Positions 8,738 through 17,095 of a DNA stretch of 64,000 nt are shown here, in pieces. The notes beneath the pieces are model-generated. The model was not told the DNA's origin and ran no database searches. It saw only the letters and a list, made by a program, of their open reading frames with translations. The position numbers and the translations under genes were made by a program. Numbering within the stretch: position 1 is the stretch's first letter; each line of letters begins with the position of its first letter. This DNA is from Polyangiaceae bacterium (lineage in GTDB: Bacteria > Myxococcota_A > Polyangia > Polyangiales > Polyangiaceae). The stretch spans positions 186,001 through 250,000 of the forward strand of contig JACKEA010000001.1 in assembly GCA_020633235.1 (NCBI GenBank). Reading direction: 5' to 3'.

Positions 8738-8756
8738 GCTCGTCGACACGTCGAGC
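8738..8756. promoter_or_regulatory. dyad in the LysR/alcohol dehydrogenase intergenic gap
   Basis: The core TCGAC-AC-GTCGA (8743-8754) is a perfect palindrome, with additional outer pairing GCTCG/CGAGC. It is located between the two divergent start codons, where LysR-type regulators bind imperfect dyads. The assignment is positional inference. Confidence 0.45.
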
Positions 8757-8814
8757 CCTACCGCACCAAAGGCGATCGGCGCATGTTCAGTCGGGCAAAC
8801 GAAGGGAGAGAGCG

Positions 8815-9831
8815 ATGCGAGGAGCAGTCATCCACGGGCCGCGCGACGTGCGTTTCGAAGAGCGGGAGGACCCCAAGATCCAAAAGCCGACGGACGCCAT
8901 CATCCGCATGTCGGTCACCTGCGTCTGTGGATCGGATCTGTGGCCGTACCGCGGCTTCAATCCGATCGAGGCACCGACCCCCATGGGTCACGAGTATTGC
9001 GGGATCGTGGAAGAGGTGGGCCGCGACGTCACGTCGGTGAAGCCGGGACAGTTCGTCATCGGCTCCTTCTTCGCCTCCGACAACACCTGCCCGCACTGCC
9101 AAGCTGGCTACCAGACGTCCTGCCAACACCGTGAGCTCGTCGGTGACGCCCAGGCGCCGATCCTTCGCGTGCCGCTGGCGGACGGCACGCTGGTGGCCAC
9201 ACCGGAAGTGCCGCCGGACAGCATGCTGCCGAGCCTGCTCGCTTCCTCCGACGTGTTTGGCACCGGCTGGTTTGCTGCCGTGGCCGCGGAGGTGAAGCCC
9301 GGCATGACGGTGGTGGTCGTCGGCGACGGCGCCGTGGGCTTGCTCGCCGTGCTCTCCGCCAAGCAAATGGGAGCGGAGCGCATCATCGCCATGAGCCGAC
9401 ACGAATCACGTCAGAAGCTGGCGCGGGAATTCGGCGCGACGGACATCGTGCCCGAGCGCGGCGACGAGGGCATCGCCCGCATTCTGGAGCTCACTCGTGG
9501 TGTAGGTGCGGATGCCACGCTCGAGTGCGTGGGTACGGCGCAGTCGATGAAACAAGCCGTCGACTGCACGCGTCCTGGTGGCACCGTGGGCTACGTGGGG
9601 GTTCCCCACGGCGTGGAGCTGAACGGGACGGAGCTGTTCTTCAAGCACGTGCGCTTGTTCGGCGGACCCGCGCCAGTGCGCCGCTTCCTGCCCGAGCTCA
9701 TCGAGCTGGTGCTCTCGGAGAAGGTCGCCCCCGGCAAGGTCTTCGACCTCACGCTGCCGCTGGAGCAAGTCGCAGAGGGCTATCGAGCCATGGACGAACG
9801 GCGTGCCATCAAGACGCTGCTCCGGCCATGA
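8815..9831 (+). CDS. zinc-dependent alcohol dehydrogenase, MDR family
   Basis: A 338-residue medium-chain dehydrogenase/reductase that should oxidise an alcohol or reduce a carbonyl with NAD(P). Catalytic zinc ligands are visible in CVCGSDLW and in GHEYCGIVEEVG. The structural-zinc loop reads ASDNTCPHCQAGYQTSC, with three of the four usual cysteines; the first position is Asp. The nucleotide-binding motif is VVVGDGAVGLLAV, and the Ser-Arg-His after the second strand (AMSRHESR) hints at NADP. AGGGAGAG precedes the ATG at good distance. A LysR gene lies divergently upstream and probably regulates it. The substrate cannot be predicted. Confidence 0.9.
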   Translation: MRGAVIHGPRDVRFEEREDPKIQKPTDAIIRMSVTCVCGSDLWPYRGFNPIEAPTPMGHEYCGIVEEVGRDVTSVKPGQFVIGSFFASDNTCPHCQAGYQTSCQHRELVGDAQAPILRVPLADGTLVATPEVPPDSMLPSLLASSDVFGTGWFAAVAAEVKPGMTVVVVGDGAVGLLAVLSAKQMGAERIIAMSRHESRQKLAREFGATDIVPERGDEGIARILELTRGVGADATLECVGTAQSMKQAVDCTRPGGTVGYVGVPHGVELNGTELFFKHVRLFGGPAPVRRFLPELIELVLSEKVAPGKVFDLTLPLEQVAEGYRAMDERRAIKTLLRP

Positions 9832-9857
9832 GCCCGTGCTCGTGGTAGAGCGCCCGC

Positions 9858-10361
9858 ATGAACCGCGTGCAGCTCTTGGTGATGGTCGCCCTACCACTGC
9901 TCGGCTGTGATCAGCACAAGGCCACTCCGCCAGGTGCGCCCACGAGTCCCCCACCGGAGGTGGCGTCCAGTCCGACGGCACCTGCGAACGCGTCCGAGCG
10001 GTACATCGTGCCGGTAGAGCGAGGCGCCGAGTTCTTCCGAGGTCACTACGAGGACGCTGGCCAGTACTTCGAGCCAACGAACGCCCAGGTGCGCGCGTTC
10101 GAGGACCATCTCGCGGACTTCCTGCAATCCTCCAAGGATCCGGGAGCGGGAGCGTTGGCCGCCAAGCTGCACCGCTATCGCCGCCAGTTCGTGGGTGTCG
10201 TGACCGACGGCAAGCGCCTCGTCTTCGGCAACTTCTTCTGTTCCGACGTGCCCGCCACCACGCCGGTGATCGTGGACGACGGCGGCGACTGCTACTTCAA
10301 CGTCTTCTTCGACCCGACGACGGGCGCGTTCTCGAAGCTGATCATCAACGGCGACGCCTGA
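9858..10361 (+). CDS. hypothetical lipoprotein
   Basis: A 167-residue exported protein. MNRVQLLVMVALPLLGCDQ is a signal peptide with a clear lipobox (LLGC), followed by a Pro/Ala-rich linker to about residue 45. The mature domain includes RRQFVGVVTDGKRLVFGNFF and IVDDGGDCYFNVFFDPTTGA, a small beta-rich fold I cannot name. No Shine-Dalgarno is seen; TAGAGC sits 6 nt before the ATG. It follows the dehydrogenase by 26 nt, but the role in that context is unclear. Confidence 0.75.
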   Translation: MNRVQLLVMVALPLLGCDQHKATPPGAPTSPPPEVASSPTAPANASERYIVPVERGAEFFRGHYEDAGQYFEPTNAQVRAFEDHLADFLQSSKDPGAGALAAKLHRYRRQFVGVVTDGKRLVFGNFFCSDVPATTPVIVDDGGDCYFNVFFDPTTGAFSKLIINGDA

Positions 10362-10512
10362 AAATCGCGCGCCGCCGCTCCGCGTGAAGTCGCGCGAAGA
10401 GCTCCCTCCGGAGAAGGTGGCCACCCCCTGCCACTCTCGTCATATGCCAGGGTCGGGGGCTTGCGACAAGCCCCGGGTCGTGCCCCACAGTTTTCGCCGG
10501 AGGAGCGAAGAG

Positions 10513-11958
10513 ATGCACGAACACGCGGTGGTGATTGCTGGCGGGGGCCCCACGGGGCTGATGTTGGCGGGGGAGCTCGCGCTTGCACGGGTCGACGTTG
10601 CCATCGTCGAGCGGCGCAAGACCCAGGAGCTCGAGGGCTCGCGCGCCGGCGGCTTGCTGGCGCGCACGCTGGAGGTGCTCGACCAGCGCGGAATCGTGGA
10701 GCGCTTTTTGGAGGAGGGGAGGAAGGTAGAGGCCGCTCCATTCGCGCAAGGCACCCTCGACATCAGCGACCTGTCGACCCGTCACAACTACTACCTCGGG
10801 CTGTGGCAGAGCCGCATCGAGCACATCTTGGCGGATTGGGTCGGCGAGCTGTCGGTGCCAACGTATCGCGGGGCGGAAGTCACGGGCTTCGAGCAGGACG
10901 ATGCCGGCGTTGGCGTGCTGCTTTCATCCGGCGATCGATTGCGAGCTCGGTATCTCGTGGGCTGCGATGGCGGCCGGAGCCTCGTCCGCAAGCAGGCCGG
11001 CATCGACTTCCCAGGTTGGGAGGCATCCACCAGCTACCTGATCGTCGAAGCTTCGGCGACCGAGGAGCCGGAGTGGGGCATCCGCCGCGGCGAGAAGGGC
11101 ATCTACGCCGTGGGAAAGCTGGGCGACGGTCGCCTCCGAGCGGTGCTGAGCGAGCTTCGGATGGGCGTGGGGGAGCCCACGTTGGAAGACGTCCGCGAAA
11201 CCCTCGTCGCCGTGTATGGCATGGATTTCGGCATCGTCGATCCCACCTGGATCTCGCGCTTCACGGACATGACGCGACAGGCGGCTTGCTACCGCGCGGG
11301 CCGCGTGTTGCTCGCGGGCGACGCGGCGCACGTGCACTCCCCCGTTGGCGGCCAAGGGCTGAACCTCGGCGTGCAAGATGCCGTAAACCTCGGCTGGAAG
11401 CTCGCCGAGGTCGTTGACGGCAGCGCGCCGGACAGCCTGCTGGACAGCTACCACGCGGAACGACACGCGGCCGCGGCCCGAGTGCTGCGCACCACCATGG
11501 CGCTCACCGCCCTCGAGCGGGGCGACGCGCGCAACGAAGCCTTGCGAGAGCTCGTGCTCGAGCTGATGCAGAGCGACGAAGCCCGCAAGCGGTACACCGC
11601 GAAGATGTCGGGGCTCGACATCCACTACGACCTGGGAGAAGGCCATCCGCTGCTCGGGCGGCGCATGCCGGATCTCGACTTGGTCGACTCCGGGCGCGTG
11701 TTCACGCTGCTCCACGACGCCCGTCCGCTGCTGCTCGACTTCGGCGCCGCTCTCGAACTGGGACCTTGGTCCGATCGCGTCCGGCACGTCCGCGCACACA
11801 CCACGAGCGCGTGGGACATCCCGGTGATCGGTGCGGTGGCGCCACCAAAGGCCGTCCTGGTTCGCCCCGATGGTTACGTCGCCTGGGTGGGCGAGGGCAC
11901 GGACGCGGGGCTTCGCGCTGCGCTGACCCGCTGGTTCGGACCGACCGTCGATTCCTGA
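10513..11958 (+). CDS. FAD-dependent aromatic-type monooxygenase
   Basis: A 481-residue flavoprotein of the phenol hydroxylase/PHBH class (RdmE/PgaE and rifampicin-monooxygenase type), which uses NAD(P)H and oxygen to hydroxylate aromatic or polyketide compounds. The FAD dinucleotide motif is VVIAGGGPTGLMLAGEL at the N-terminus. The DG motif ARYLVGCDGGRSLVRKQAGI and the GD motif LLAGDAAHVHSPVGGQGLNL are both intact. A C-terminal thioredoxin-like region (from about residue 395) ends with VLVRPDGYVAWVG, as usual. ATG at 10513 is preceded by GGAGGAGCGAAGAG; the longer frame from 10384 adds sequence without similarity. A secondary-metabolite or xenobiotic role is possible but unproven. Confidence 0.92.
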   Translation: MHEHAVVIAGGGPTGLMLAGELALARVDVAIVERRKTQELEGSRAGGLLARTLEVLDQRGIVERFLEEGRKVEAAPFAQGTLDISDLSTRHNYYLGLWQSRIEHILADWVGELSVPTYRGAEVTGFEQDDAGVGVLLSSGDRLRARYLVGCDGGRSLVRKQAGIDFPGWEASTSYLIVEASATEEPEWGIRRGEKGIYAVGKLGDGRLRAVLSELRMGVGEPTLEDVRETLVAVYGMDFGIVDPTWISRFTDMTRQAACYRAGRVLLAGDAAHVHSPVGGQGLNLGVQDAVNLGWKLAEVVDGSAPDSLLDSYHAERHAAAARVLRTTMALTALERGDARNEALRELVLELMQSDEARKRYTAKMSGLDIHYDLGEGHPLLGRRMPDLDLVDSGRVFTLLHDARPLLLDFGAALELGPWSDRVRHVRAHTTSAWDIPVIGAVAPPKAVLVRPDGYVAWVGEGTDAGLRAALTRWFGPTVDS

Positions 11959-12015
11959 GCTACTTTTGTTGGTGCAGCGCGGACCACGCCGCGAGAGCGG
12001 CGTCTTTCTGCAGGC

Positions 12016-12570
12016 TCATCCCTCCTTGCGGCGGAAGTGGAGTGCCTGCACGCCGGAGTCGAACCGCCGCGTCGAGAGCAGCTCGAGATGCCGCGCCGTT
12101 GACAAGCCATGAAACAACGTCGGCCCGCGGCCACTGATGACGGGATGAAGGACGATACGGTACTCGTCGATGAGTCCCAGCTCTTCGAGGGCAGCCGAGA
12201 GCATGGGCGCTCCGACCAGGACACCGCGCTCGGTCTTCGCTTTCAGCGCAGATACTGCCTCGCCCAGATCACCCTCCACTTTGAACGTGTTGTGCCACGG
12301 AAAGTCGCTCCGCGAGCCCGACACGACGTACTTCGCCTTGGCCTCGAGCTTCTGTGCCCACTCGCGCATCGCGCGCGGCGCCTTTTCGTCGCGTGCTACC
12401 GCGGGCCAGGCTGCCTCCATCAGCTCGTAGGTGTTGCGTCCGAAGAGCATCGCCCCGCTGTCATCCATGAGCTGCGTCCAATAGTCGTGCAGCTCGTCGT
12501 CCACGATCCCCTGGGTGTGATCGATGCACCCGTCCAAAGTCACGTTGAGACCGAAGGTCAGGAGGCCCAT
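12016..12570 (-). CDS. dihydrofolate reductase/RibD C-terminal-like reductase
   Basis: A 184-residue protein of the RibD C-terminal/DHFR fold (YwjB/YyaP type), NADPH-dependent reductases of largely unknown substrate. Visible family features are LTFGLNVTLDGCIDH at the N-terminus, GAMLFGRNTYELM, TERGVLVGAPMLSAALEELG and EYRIVLHPVISGRGPTLF. ATG at 12570 is chosen since a longer frame (to 12717) has unrelated Arg-rich sequence. There is no Shine-Dalgarno; TAGAAT ends 8 nt before the start, suggesting a leaderless transcript. It converges with the monooxygenase gene. Confidence 0.88.
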   Translation of the reverse strand: MGLLTFGLNVTLDGCIDHTQGIVDDELHDYWTQLMDDSGAMLFGRNTYELMEAAWPAVARDEKAPRAMREWAQKLEAKAKYVVSGSRSDFPWHNTFKVEGDLGEAVSALKAKTERGVLVGAPMLSAALEELGLIDEYRIVLHPVISGRGPTLFHGLSTARHLELLSTRRFDSGVQALHFRRKEG

Positions 12571-12622
12571 GGCCCGGCATTCTAGCGGAAGGCGCGCGCA
12601 GTGCGCAGCTCGCCCGGACCGC

Positions 12623-13570
12623 TCAAAGGTGCTTCTCGAGGAGCGCGAGCAGGCGCGAGTGGGCGCGTTCAGCCTCGGCTTCGGCGTACACCGGGGAGTC
12701 GATGGCGCACCAGCCATGCTGCGCGGGGTAGACCTCGATCTCGGCCGGGAGCTTGGCGGCGTCAGCGGCCTTTCTCAGGACCGTCTTGGCTTCGGGATCG
12801 CGCTCGTCGTCGTTCTGCGCGATGCAGATGAGGGCCGCGGCCTTCATCTTGGAAAGCAGCGTGTGCGGGCTGTCGGGCTCTTTCGTCACCAGGCCGCCGC
12901 CATGGAATGATCCGATGGCCCCCACGCGATCCGGAGCTGCCGCTGCGGTGCGGAACGTGAACGGGCCGCCCATGCAGTACCCGGTGGTCGCGAGCTTGCG
13001 CGCCGTGTCCACCTCGGGCTGCTGATCCAGCCACTGGGCGAAGGCGGCGCCGTCGCGAGCGATGCCCTCGGAGGTGAGCGCTTCGCGCATGGGCGTGATC
13101 TTCGCCTTGCCCTCGTCCGTGCGCCACTCGGCGAACGTCTTCAAGATGGGCAGCTTGGCGGAGCGGTAGTACTGATTGACGACGAGGACTGCGTAGCCGT
13201 CCTTGGCCAGCCGCGTCGCCATCTTCTCGTAGGCTTCGCGGAGCCCGGCCACGTCCGGCCACACGATCACTCCGGGGTGTTTGCCCCCCGCCTTCGCGAC
13301 GAAGAAGCCCTCCGCAGTTCCGTCCGGCGTCGTGATCTCGACCTTGCGCTCCGTGACGTCGCTCGGGGGCGTGCTCGGCTCGGGATGGGCGGCGGTGGGA
13401 CCGGGTGGCGGGGCAGGGGGAGGCTTCGGGCCCTGCGGCGCCGGTGCGGGACCGCAGCCCGTGAGCAGCGCCGCCGCCGCCGCGCCGGCCCCGATGCCGA
13501 ATTCTCGCCGTCCAAGCCGCTTCTGCTCCAAATACACTTCGTTCTCTGCTTCGGTCGTGTCGTCACACAT
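12623..13570 (-). CDS. dienelactone hydrolase-family lipoprotein
   Basis: A 315-residue alpha/beta hydrolase that is exported. The N-terminus has a twin-arginine-like motif (GRREFGIGAGAAAAALLTGC) ending in a lipobox, then a Pro-rich linker to about residue 70. The hydrolase domain carries the Cys nucleophile of the dienelactone hydrolase group in GYCMGGPFTFR, the acid in AQNDDERDPE and the His in YPAQHGWCA. Folded, cofactor-independent export through Tat as a lipoprotein is inferred. Substrate is unknown; similar proteins hydrolyse lactones or esters. Confidence 0.9.
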   Translation of the reverse strand: MCDDTTEAENEVYLEQKRLGRREFGIGAGAAAAALLTGCGPAPAPQGPKPPPAPPPGPTAAHPEPSTPPSDVTERKVEITTPDGTAEGFFVAKAGGKHPGVIVWPDVAGLREAYEKMATRLAKDGYAVLVVNQYYRSAKLPILKTFAEWRTDEGKAKITPMREALTSEGIARDGAAFAQWLDQQPEVDTARKLATTGYCMGGPFTFRTAAAAPDRVGAIGSFHGGGLVTKEPDSPHTLLSKMKAAALICIAQNDDERDPEAKTVLRKAADAAKLPAEIEVYPAQHGWCAIDSPVYAEAEAERAHSRLLALLEKHL

Positions 13571-13639
13571 GCTCGATCTCCGGTGGGCTGGCTCGACGGG
13601 TACGCCGTTGTCGCCGCAGAGTTTCGCAGTTTCTCGCCG

Positions 13640-14695
13640 TCAAGTTCCAGCGGGCTTCAGGATGCGGAGCACGGGCGCTCCCGCCGGCCCCTTAGCGAGG
13701 GGAAAGAACACGCGGTGCGTTTTCGGATCGACGGCCACGGTGTGGCTGGCGTCGCCGGGGTGCTCACTGTCGATGGCGACGAGGCCCGCCTTCCCGATGT
13801 CGAAGACCTTCAGGTTTCCGCTCTCCGCCGCGACGTAGAGCCATCCGAGGCTGGGGTCGATCGCGAGCACGTCGGGCCCGGCGCCGCTCGCCGCAATCTG
13901 GAGCGTTCGCGTGGCAAGGTCGACCCGGACGAGCTTCGAGTTGCCCTCGCACGCGATCAGCGCGCTCTTGCCGTCGGGGTGGATGCGCAGGCCATGGGCG
14001 CCGATGCACCCTGGTAGAGGAATGCGCAAGGTGACCTTGGCAGCGATGGGATCGACGGACACCAATTGGTCGGGGGGCGATGATCTCACGACGGTGACCC
14101 AGAACACGCCGCGCGCCGCGTCGTACACGACGTTGCCGGTCTCGGCTCCCAGCGGCACTTGCTTCCGCGGTCCGCCGCCGGAGTCGGCGATGAGGGACAG
14201 CGCGCCGTCGCCCTGATCGTACACCCCGACGACCTGGTCCTTCGCATCCCAGCCGACACCGTCCGGCGCGGAGCCGGTGGTTCTCCGGTCGATGACCTCG
14301 AGCGACGTACTGTCGATGATGACCAGCTGGTCTGGCGAGCTGGTCACGAAGATGCGTTCCACATCTTGCGCGACGATCACGCCGCGTGGTGTCGGGATGT
14401 CCGAGATGACCTTGACCACCGAGCCGTCTGCCACGTTGACGATCACCACCGAGGCGTCGTTCATGTGCGCGATGACGAGACGCCCGTGGACAACGTCGAT
14501 GTCCTGGTAGTCGAAGCGGACCGGCTTTCCGGGAAGCGGAACGTCCGCCACGCGCACGAGGGGGAGCGCCGCAGTTCCCTCGCCGCGTCCTGAGCGTCTA
14601 GCGTCCTGGGGTTTCGCGCTGGCGCGCTGCGGCGGGCTCCCGGACGGCGTGCAAGCCAGTGCCAGCAGTGGAATCAACCAGAAGACGCGTTGCAT
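13640..14695 (-). CDS. YncE-like beta-propeller lipoprotein
   Basis: A 351-residue exported protein. MQRVFWLIPLLALACTPSG gives a signal peptide with lipobox (LALAC). The mature part is made of repeating blades of the 40-residue YVTN/YncE type, for example GRLVIAHMNDASVVIVNVAD, RIFVTSSPDQLVIIDSTS, LIACEGNSKLVRVDLAT and WLYVAAESGNLKVFDIG. Such propellers usually bind partners or ligands at the cell surface; no enzyme motif is visible. It lies 41 nt after the antitoxin gene on the same strand and 69 nt before the hydrolase, with independent-looking spacing. Confidence 0.85.
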   Translation of the reverse strand: MQRVFWLIPLLALACTPSGSPPQRASAKPQDARRSGRGEGTAALPLVRVADVPLPGKPVRFDYQDIDVVHGRLVIAHMNDASVVIVNVADGSVVKVISDIPTPRGVIVAQDVERIFVTSSPDQLVIIDSTSLEVIDRRTTGSAPDGVGWDAKDQVVGVYDQGDGALSLIADSGGGPRKQVPLGAETGNVVYDAARGVFWVTVVRSSPPDQLVSVDPIAAKVTLRIPLPGCIGAHGLRIHPDGKSALIACEGNSKLVRVDLATRTLQIAASGAGPDVLAIDPSLGWLYVAAESGNLKVFDIGKAGLVAIDSEHPGDASHTVAVDPKTHRVFFPLAKGPAGAPVLRILKPAGT

Positions 14696-14736
14696 GTGGC
14701 ACCGAAGAGGTTTTCATCCTTGGCTTCGCAGGAACA

Positions 14737-14967
14737 TCACAGCTCTGCGCGTCGCGCAGGTGGCTTCTTGACCTCGAAGTCAGGGTCGTCCCCGGCGCTG
14801 GGCATCGCCAGCAGGTGTTGCTTCAGGCTTGGGGAAGGCCGGCGGAGCAATACCTCGCGCAGCAACTCACGATGCTCGGCCTCGGCGGAACGTCCGTGCC
14901 GTGCTGCCCGGAGCTTGAGCGCCTCGACCAGCTCCTCTTCGAGGTTCCGCACGATCAGCTGAGCCAT
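14737..14967 (-). CDS. FitA/VapB-like ribbon-helix-helix antitoxin, orphan
   Basis: A 76-residue protein. MAQLIVRNLEEELVEALKLR followed by AARHGRSAEAEHRELLREVL is the FitA-type ribbon-helix-helix: one beta strand for the DNA groove (QLIVRN), helix A, and the GRSAEAEHRELL helix typical of FitA. The C-terminal 25 residues should wrap a PIN toxin. No PIN (FitB/VapC) gene lies downstream: the next gene is the propeller lipoprotein 41 nt on. ATG at 14967 has TATCAT 6 nt upstream. The longer frame (to 15186) is not supported. Confidence 0.82.
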   Translation of the reverse strand: MAQLIVRNLEEELVEALKLRAARHGRSAEAEHRELLREVLLRRPSPSLKQHLLAMPSAGDDPDFEVKKPPARRAEL

Positions 14968-15133
14968 GATTCGATGATAGCGCCGTTCCGGATGTGGGCA
15001 GAGCCTACGCCTCATCCGCGGCCATCCCGAGCCATCGAGCGCGGCGTCGCTGCCTCGCAGCGGCGGAGGGGGTCGCCGTGGCCTCACCTGGGGTCCTCTC
15101 GACGACCCGCGAGCCACGTGGCCGTGCGCGAGA

Positions 15134-15189
15134 AAGCCAGGCCGAGCAAAAGAAAAGCCCGCCGAGAGGCGGGCTTTTGGTTGCACGGG
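15134..15189. repeat. direct repeat of the tRNA-fMet terminator region, copy A
   Basis: From AAGCCAGGCCGAGCAAAAGA through the hairpin to GGTTGCACGGG this matches 17155-17209 at nearly every base (a loop base, one T in the stem and one base in the tRNA end differ). The two copies flank the AraC/VOC/SRPBCC cassette. Confidence 0.75.
15153..15178 (-). terminator. rho-independent-type hairpin after the SRPBCC gene
   Basis: Stem AAAAGCCCGCC/GGCGGGCTTTT with loop GAGA, followed on the minus strand by CTTTTGC. It is 75 nt past the SRPBCC stop and would end the VOC-SRPBCC transcript. Confidence 0.75.
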
Positions 15190-15253
15190 GGCGATACGCG
15201 GGCTGGACCACGCTCAATCCGTGCACGGGTTGTGCTGTGTCCCGCTTGCGGCG

Positions 15254-15652
15254 TCACTCGTCCGAAGCGTGTGCCAGGCGATCGAGGGCGGCTTCCATAG
15301 CGCGGCAGCCGGCGTCCATCGCGGCCTGGATCCGGGCCCTGGTCTGGTCCGGGAGAAAGTCCACGCGTGCGCCGTCTGGTTCCGCGTGAACCTGGACGGC
15401 GCCGTTGTAGTGCGTCGTGTGCTGGCCCTCGATCGTCCATACGAGGCGCCTCGCCGCCTCGTCGAGCGTTACGATCGGCTCGCGGACCGTCATGCCGGAG
15501 GCAAAGGTGACGACCCGCGCACCCCCTTCGAGTCGCGTATGGGTGACGAACCCCGGCACCAGCCGCGTGTGCAGCGCCCCAACGTCGCGGATCGCATCCC
15601 AGACGTCCTCGGGTTGCGCTTTCGTGATGATGTCTTTGCGTACTGTTGCCAT
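15254..15652 (-). CDS. SRPBCC-family protein (polyketide cyclase/AHSA1-like)
   Basis: A 132-residue helix-grip protein of the START/SRPBCC superfamily, which forms a hydrophobic ligand pocket. MATVRKDIITKAQPEDVWDA is the typical first strand and helix, and VREPIVTLDEAARRLVWTIE with the long C-terminal amphipathic helix (RARIQAAMDAGCRAMEAALD) fits the family. The start is 1 nt after the stop of the upstream VOC gene, so the two form an operon, divergent from an AraC regulator. Its ligand is unknown. Confidence 0.85.
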   Translation of the reverse strand: MATVRKDIITKAQPEDVWDAIRDVGALHTRLVPGFVTHTRLEGGARVVTFASGMTVREPIVTLDEAARRLVWTIEGQHTTHYNGAVQVHAEPDGARVDFLPDQTRARIQAAMDAGCRAMEAALDRLAHASDE

Positions 15653-15653
15653 T

Positions 15654-15995
15654 TCACTTGCCGGCGTTGCAGCACGCTTCAAGCCGGTTGGGCCCGCAGT
15701 CGGAGCGCAGGCCGGGATGGCCGTTGTCGCGACCCCCGCGCGCAAGGGCGGCGGCATGGAAAGCATCGACGCTCCGGCGATTCGTGGCGGAAAGGCAGAT
15801 GTGGAGGCCCGACGAGGGATTCGCGGACGGCGGCGCCTCGCTGGCGATCACCCAGAAAGATGCGCTCTCTCCTCCATAGCCGAGGGACGAGTCGTCCTGG
15901 CTGACGCAATGGAATCCGAGGGGCTCCAGTGCTGCATCGTAGAAGGCCTTGGCCCGGCCCAGGTCGCGTACTCCGATAGAAACGTGGTCGATCAT
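15654..15995 (-). CDS. VOC-family protein with an apparent internal deletion
   Basis: A 113-residue glyoxalase/dioxygenase-superfamily protein. MIDHVSIGVRDLGRAKAFYD and AALEPLGF begin the first module, and SGLHICLSATNRRSVDAFH plus ARGGRDNGHPGLR the second. The end reads RSDCGPNRLEACC, whereas relatives normally have about 12 further residues with the YYAAF-DPDG strand between GP and N-R-[IL]-E. The reading frame is kept, so a short in-frame deletion is likely; the conserved final Glu remains. CAAGGAGG precedes the ATG. It is the first gene of a two-gene operon, divergent from the AraC gene. Confidence 0.82.
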   Translation of the reverse strand: MIDHVSIGVRDLGRAKAFYDAALEPLGFHCVSQDDSSLGYGGESASFWVIASEAPPSANPSSGLHICLSATNRRSVDAFHAAALARGGRDNGHPGLRSDCGPNRLEACCNAGK

Positions 15996-16114
15996 CGAGA
16001 CCTCCTTGCTTGCGGCAGGAGCAGCGTAGGAACGTCCGGGCCGGCGGACTTGGGAAAAATTGCCATTTGCGCGTCGAGCCAGAGCCTTGGTGTGCGGTGC
16101 TACGCTTCTTCTTG

Positions 16115-17038
16115 ATGACGGCCGAAACGACGACTCTTCGCGCGGAGTCCTTGGCGTCGGGCCACGGCTGGAGCGTATTGGATGTTGTCTGCACGGCGGG
16201 CCCGCACAACCGCCCGTTCGAGGAGAGACACCAGACGTTTTCGCTCTCGCTGGTCGTGGACGGAACCTTCCAGTACAGGTCGCGACACGGATCAGTCCTT
16301 CTTGCCCCCGGCGCGGTGCTGCTTGGCAACGTGGGCGACTGTTTCGAGTGTGGGCACGAGCACGGAACGGGAGATCGCTGCCTCTCCGTCCAGTTTGACC
16401 CTGGCTACTGGGAGGACCTGGTGGCCGCCGTGGCCGGTGCCCGAACGACTCGCTTCGACGCTCCGCGCGTTCCACCCGCGCCGGCCCTGCTCGCGTCGGT
16501 GGCGTCGCTCTGTACGGCGCGGGCGGTCGGTGGATCCGCGCTCGAGGAGGCGGCTCTCGAGTTTGCAGCCTCGGTGCTGCGCACGGCCGGCGGGCTACGG
16601 GGCGTCGGGCGCGGCGCCAGTCCTCGCGATGAGCGCCGCATCACGGAAGCCGTGCGTTCCATTGCGGACAAGGCGCACGACCTGGAATGCGCCGACCTTT
16701 CCCTGGGCTCGCTCGCGCGAAAGGCCGGCATGACGCCCTATCATTTCCTGCGTACGTTCCGGAGTGTCGTGGGGATGACGCCCTACCAGTACATCCTGCA
16801 CACGCGAATGACCCGTGCGGCCGCGCGCCTGCGCTCGTCCGCCGACTCCATCTCGGACATCGCCTACGAAGCTGGCTTCAACGATCTTTCCACGTTCAAT
16901 CGCCGGTTCCGACGCCTCCTTGGGGCGAGTCCGGGGCGGTATCGTGAACGAGCCAAGGGCGCCGCATCATTGCCAGCGGCGGAGGAGAGACGGGCTGGAA
17001 GCTGCGGCGTCGCGCGGCTCCGTCCACGAAACCCGTGA
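16115..17038 (+). CDS. AraC-family transcriptional regulator
   Basis: A 307-residue AraC/XylS regulator. The N-terminal part (residues 20-130) is cupin-like (FSLSLVVDGTFQYRSRHGSV, then LLAPGAVLLGNVGDCFECGH). The C-terminal 100 residues contain both helix-turn-helix units: LSLGSLARKAGMTPYHFLRT and ISDIAYEAGFNDLSTFNRRF, followed by the usual LLGASPGRYR. ATG at 16115 has TACGCT 8 nt upstream and no Shine-Dalgarno; the frame is open to 16010 but overlaps the divergent promoter. It probably controls the divergent VOC-SRPBCC operon; a small hydrophobic inducer bound by the cupin domain is only a guess. Confidence 0.9.
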   Translation: MTAETTTLRAESLASGHGWSVLDVVCTAGPHNRPFEERHQTFSLSLVVDGTFQYRSRHGSVLLAPGAVLLGNVGDCFECGHEHGTGDRCLSVQFDPGYWEDLVAAVAGARTTRFDAPRVPPAPALLASVASLCTARAVGGSALEEAALEFAASVLRTAGGLRGVGRGASPRDERRITEAVRSIADKAHDLECADLSLGSLARKAGMTPYHFLRTFRSVVGMTPYQYILHTRMTRAAARLRSSADSISDIAYEAGFNDLSTFNRRFRRLLGASPGRYRERAKGAASLPAAEERRAGSCGVARLRPRNP

Positions 17039-17064
17039 GCTCCAAATCTGCCCACGACAAAACG

Positions 17065-17091
17065 GAAGAGCCCGCCGGAGGCGGGCTCTTC
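17065..17091 (-). terminator. GC-rich hairpin, tRNA-terminator-like
   Basis: GAAGAGCCCGCC-GGA-GGCGGGCTCTTC, a perfect 12-bp stem, followed on the minus strand by CGTTTTG. It lies 26 nt after the AraC stop but is oriented like the tRNA terminators; it may serve both strands. Confidence 0.65.
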
Positions 17092-17095
17092 CAGT

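Larger units (their letters stand above)
14968..15253. other. intergenic region with a tRNA-type terminator copy
   Basis: 286 nt without a supported gene. It holds the hairpin at 15153-15178 and a 3'-tRNA-like GGTTGCACGGG at 15179-15189, which together repeat sequence next to the initiator tRNA 2 kb away. The rest shows nothing recognisable. Confidence 0.5.

Noticed and set aside
15179..15230. second tRNA gene
   Set aside because: TGCACGG/CCGTGCA could form an acceptor-like stem, but only about 30 nt lie between the arms, with no anticodon or T arm.
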